From Candidatus Latescibacterota bacterium (GTDB taxonomy: Bacteria; Latescibacterota; UBA2968; UBA8231): DNA of 16,240 bases. This document shows positions 14,196 through 16,240 of this stretch, one piece after another. Every line of letters starts with the position of its first letter. The first letter of the stretch is position 1. The DNA is taken from the NCBI GenBank assembly GCA_022825185.1, contig JAJDYK010000115.1, forward strand, positions 1 through 16,240, in the 5' to 3' direction. Below the pieces are notes generated by a model, which did not search any database, was not told the origin of the DNA, and worked only from the letters and a program-made list of their open reading frames with translations. A program made the position numbers and the translations under genes.

Positions 14196-15580
14196 ACCGC
14201 GGTTGGTGCCTCGTAGCCCCGTTTCTCGCCCTTGGTGCCTGTAGCTTGCTCCACGACAACCTCCCCAACGATCCCCCGACCGTACACTTGGCGCGGATGA
14301 CCTGCCAGTCCCCAGGCACAGCCTCCCTAGACACCCTGACCAATAGCGCGGATGCAGTCTGCCGGGTCCAGCGCGGCGGCGAGGTTCGCTTTGAGGTCCG
14401 CGCAGCCGATGAGGACGATGACCCTGTGTTCTACCAGTGGCGAGCTCCAGCCGGAGGCAGCTTCCGCGATGCGCAGGCCCAAGAGACCAACTCTTGGTTT
14501 GCCCCTCAAACCATCGCCGGCTCCAGCGAACAATTTGTTGTCCAGGTCCTGATAACCGACCGCAACTGCAATTTCCTTGCCGTACCCGATTTAGCCGACC
14601 GCCAGCGCTGCGCCGAAGACGCTCAGGTGCTGATCGAAAACTTCCTCGTGGAGGTCGTGCAGCGCGAACCCCTGTTGGAAGTAACCTCCGACGCGACCAG
14701 CGTGTTTAGCGCACCGCAGATAGTTATCGACGCATTTGGCAACGATCCTGACGGCGACCAACTCGAATACCACTGGGAGCCGATGGCCGGGGACAGCCTT
14801 AGCATCTGGTCAGAGGAGGCCATCCGCGACGAGGAAACCGGGCGACAAATCGGCTCGCGCACTACCGTCGTCGCCTTTTTTCCCGGCAGCCACAAACTGC
14901 GCGTTGCCGCCAGTGACGGTGCCGCAAACACCGAGCGCGAAATCGTCCTCCACATCTCCATTGAGCCGCCTCTGCCGGCCGGCGGCACAGTGCCTCTAGT
15001 CCTGCCAACGGGTCAAGAATACGAGATAGACGCGTACGAATATCCCAATGCCAGAGGAGAGCGGCCGCAGTCCGCTCCGTTTTACCAAGCAGCACGCCTG
15101 TGCGCGGCCGAGGGCAAGCGCCTGTGCAGCCCGGACGAGTGGACCGCCGCTTGCCAAGCTGGCCAAACGCGGCGCTTTTCTTCGACCGACGATTTAGCTG
15201 CCTACGACAGTCGCGACCACTTTGGCGTGCGCTTCTGCAACGTGCCAGGTTCGGCCTTTTCCCAATTCAGCAGCGACCCAACCGCCCAACTCGCGCCTTC
15301 CGGCTCGTTTCCCAACTGCGGCAGCGCGACCGGCGTCTTTGACTTGACGGGCAACATGGACGAATGGGTCGCCGCTATCGACGACACCGGCGACCTAGCG
15401 GTGTACGTGGTCGCAAGCAGCGTATCTGCGAACGGTGCTTGCGACGGCGCAAGCCTCGTGAGCACCCTATCCATCGAAGGCCAGGATCCCTATGATTTAG
15501 AAGTCTTAGGGGAAATCATGGCCGACTCGCCCCTGCAAACCTACGAGCAGCCCCTCCTCGGCTTCCGTTGCTGCCGTTGA
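14192..15580 (+). CDS. Lipoprotein with two PKD/cadherin-like domains and a C-terminal SUMF1-like (C-type-lectin-fold) domain
   Basis: A 462-residue predicted exported lipoprotein. A short signal peptide ends in the lipobox 'LGAC', so C17 would be lipidated. Two beta-sandwich-like segments follow: about 27-150 ('ADEDDDPVFYQWRAP') and about 155-275 ('DPDGDQLEYHWEP...SHKLRVAASDGAAN'), both PKD/cadherin-like. The last ~180 residues resemble the FGE-sulfatase/SUMF1 fold: 'FYQAARLCAAEGKRLCSPDEWTAAC', 'GVFDLTGNMDEWVA' (compare GNVWEW) and the terminal 'LGFRCC'. The catalytic Cys pair of formylglycine-generating enzyme is not recognisable, so a binding or structural role is more likely than catalysis. 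Many cysteines suggest periplasmic disulfides. The start at 14192 shares ATGA with the parB stop and begins the signal peptide exactly. The same frame is open further into parB, but that part is Arg/Pro-rich shadow. The biological role is unknown. Confidence 0.82.
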   Translation: MNRGWCLVAPFLALGACSLLHDNLPNDPPTVHLARMTCQSPGTASLDTLTNSADAVCRVQRGGEVRFEVRAADEDDDPVFYQWRAPAGGSFRDAQAQETNSWFAPQTIAGSSEQFVVQVLITDRNCNFLAVPDLADRQRCAEDAQVLIENFLVEVVQREPLLEVTSDATSVFSAPQIVIDAFGNDPDGDQLEYHWEPMAGDSLSIWSEEAIRDEETGRQIGSRTTVVAFFPGSHKLRVAASDGAANTEREIVLHISIEPPLPAGGTVPLVLPTGQEYEIDAYEYPNARGERPQSAPFYQAARLCAAEGKRLCSPDEWTAACQAGQTRRFSSTDDLAAYDSRDHFGVRFCNVPGSAFSQFSSDPTAQLAPSGSFPNCGSATGVFDLTGNMDEWVAAIDDTGDLAVYVVASSVSANGACDGASLVSTLSIEGQDPYDLEVLGEIMADSPLQTYEQPLLGFRCCR

Positions 15581-15596
15581 TCCCGCTTTCTTAGCT

Positions 15597-16240
15597 ATGG
15601 ACCAAAAACAACTCCGCCACCTGCTAGAACAAGTCGCCACCGGCGACCTCGCGCCGAGCCAAGCCTTAGAGCGGCTTAGGAACCTGCCCTTTGAAAACCT
15701 CGGGTTTGCCCACGTCGATCACCACCGCGCCCTGCGCACTGGGTTCCCTGAAGTCATTTTCGGCCAAGGCAAGACCTGCGAGCAGGTGTTAGCCATCGCC
15801 GAACGCATAACCGCGCATGGCGCACAGATGCTGGCCACCCGCGTCGAAGCCGCCACAGCCCAAGCACTCGTCGAGCGCTTTGACCGCGCCGAGCACGACC
15901 CTCTCGCTCGCACGGTCCTAGTACCGGGGGCCGAACAACCTGCGCCTGAGGGCCTAGTGGCCGTAGTCTCAGCCGGTACCTCGGACTTGCCCGTGGCCCG
16001 CGAAGCCGTCGTCACGGCCCGTGCCATGGGCGCGCATGTCGAGGAGGTTTGCGATGTCGGCGTCGCTGGCCTGCACCGACTCCTAGCCTACCGCGAGCTC
16101 TTGCAGCGGGCGCGGGTCATCGTCGTAGTCGCTGGGATGGAGGGCGCGCTAGCCAGCGTCGTCGGTGGGCTGGTGGATATTCCGGTCGTGGCCGTGCCAA
16201 CTAGCGTGGGCTACGGCGCGAGTTTCCACGGCCTCGCCGC
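15597..16240 (+). CDS. larB: Nickel-pincer cofactor biosynthesis protein LarB, 3' end cut by the window
   Basis: The frame runs from an ATG at 15597 to the last base, giving 214 residues with no stop. LarB carboxylates nicotinic acid adenine dinucleotide and hydrolyses it to P2CMN, the first step toward the nickel-pincer nucleotide used by LarA-type racemases. Visible signatures are 'RTGFPEVIFGQGKT' (47-60), 'VVSAGTSDLPVAREA' (123-137), 'VVAGMEGALASVVGGLV' (177-193) and 'VAVPTSVGYGASFHGLA' (198-214). The second half is PurE-like. Family members are about 245-260 residues, so only the last ~35-45 are missing; that part includes the reported cysteine that attacks the nicotinate ring (Cys221 in Lactobacillus plantarum). 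The start lies 16 nt after the lipoprotein stop without a clear ribosome site. larC or larE may follow downstream, which cannot be seen. Confidence 0.92.
   Translation, partial: MDQKQLRHLLEQVATGDLAPSQALERLRNLPFENLGFAHVDHHRALRTGFPEVIFGQGKTCEQVLAIAERITAHGAQMLATRVEAATAQALVERFDRAEHDPLARTVLVPGAEQPAPEGLVAVVSAGTSDLPVAREAVVTARAMGAHVEEVCDVGVAGLHRLLAYRELLQRARVIVVVAGMEGALASVVGGLVDIPVVAVPTSVGYGASFHGLA

Noticed and set aside
15719..16027. A 102-codon minus-strand frame
   Set aside because: It is antisense to larB, whose motifs are unambiguous.

Overview
The window looks like bacterial chromosome from a Gram-negative organism. The supporting signs are a TonB-dependent outer-membrane receptor, a lipobox lipoprotein, and dense genes with short spacers. 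Most genes are GC-rich with C or G at wobble positions. The DUF4159 protein type, paired M19 dipeptidases, a receptor with a carboxypeptidase-regulatory-like N-terminal domain and a SUMF1-like lipoprotein together suggest an uncultivated FCB- or Poribacteria/Latescibacterota-like lineage. That placement is inference from gene style, not from a marker gene. I see no rRNA, tRNA, CRISPR array, transposase or phage gene.

Layout. (1) 1-786: the 3' part of a DUF4159 protein gene, visibly AT-richer than the rest. (2) 835-3136: two tandem paralogous M19 (membrane/renal dipeptidase-type) metallopeptidases, separated by a spacer with a three-copy decamer. (3) 3137-3298: a C-rich, G-poor spacer followed by a good sigma70-type promoter. 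(4) 3299-5595: ilvB-ilvN, overlapping by one base (acetohydroxyacid synthase), closed by a 12-bp bidirectional terminator. (5) 5646-8471 (minus): a TonB-dependent receptor that ends against the same terminator. (6) 8472-8722: divergent intergenic region of about 250 bases. (7) 8723-9742: a Gfo/Idh/MocA oxidoreductase. (8) 9743-9919: spacer with a candidate promoter. (9) 9920 to window end: a tight co-directional series, ppdK - parA - parB - PKD/SUMF1-like lipoprotein - larB (cut by the window end). Its junctions are 9 nt, an 8-nt overlap, a 4-nt ATGA overlap and 16 nt.

How the genes fit. ilvBN gives the first committed step of branched-chain amino acid synthesis from pyruvate. ppdK interconverts pyruvate and phosphoenolpyruvate. 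larB starts synthesis of the nickel-pincer cofactor of lactate racemase-type enzymes. ParA/ParB are the chromosome-type segregation pair. Here they sit away from the usual rsmG/mnmG neighbours, between a central-carbon enzyme and an exported lipoprotein. No gap exceeds 300 bases. I found no clearly new system. The oddest parts are the parAB-lipoprotein coupling and the divergent M19 pair.
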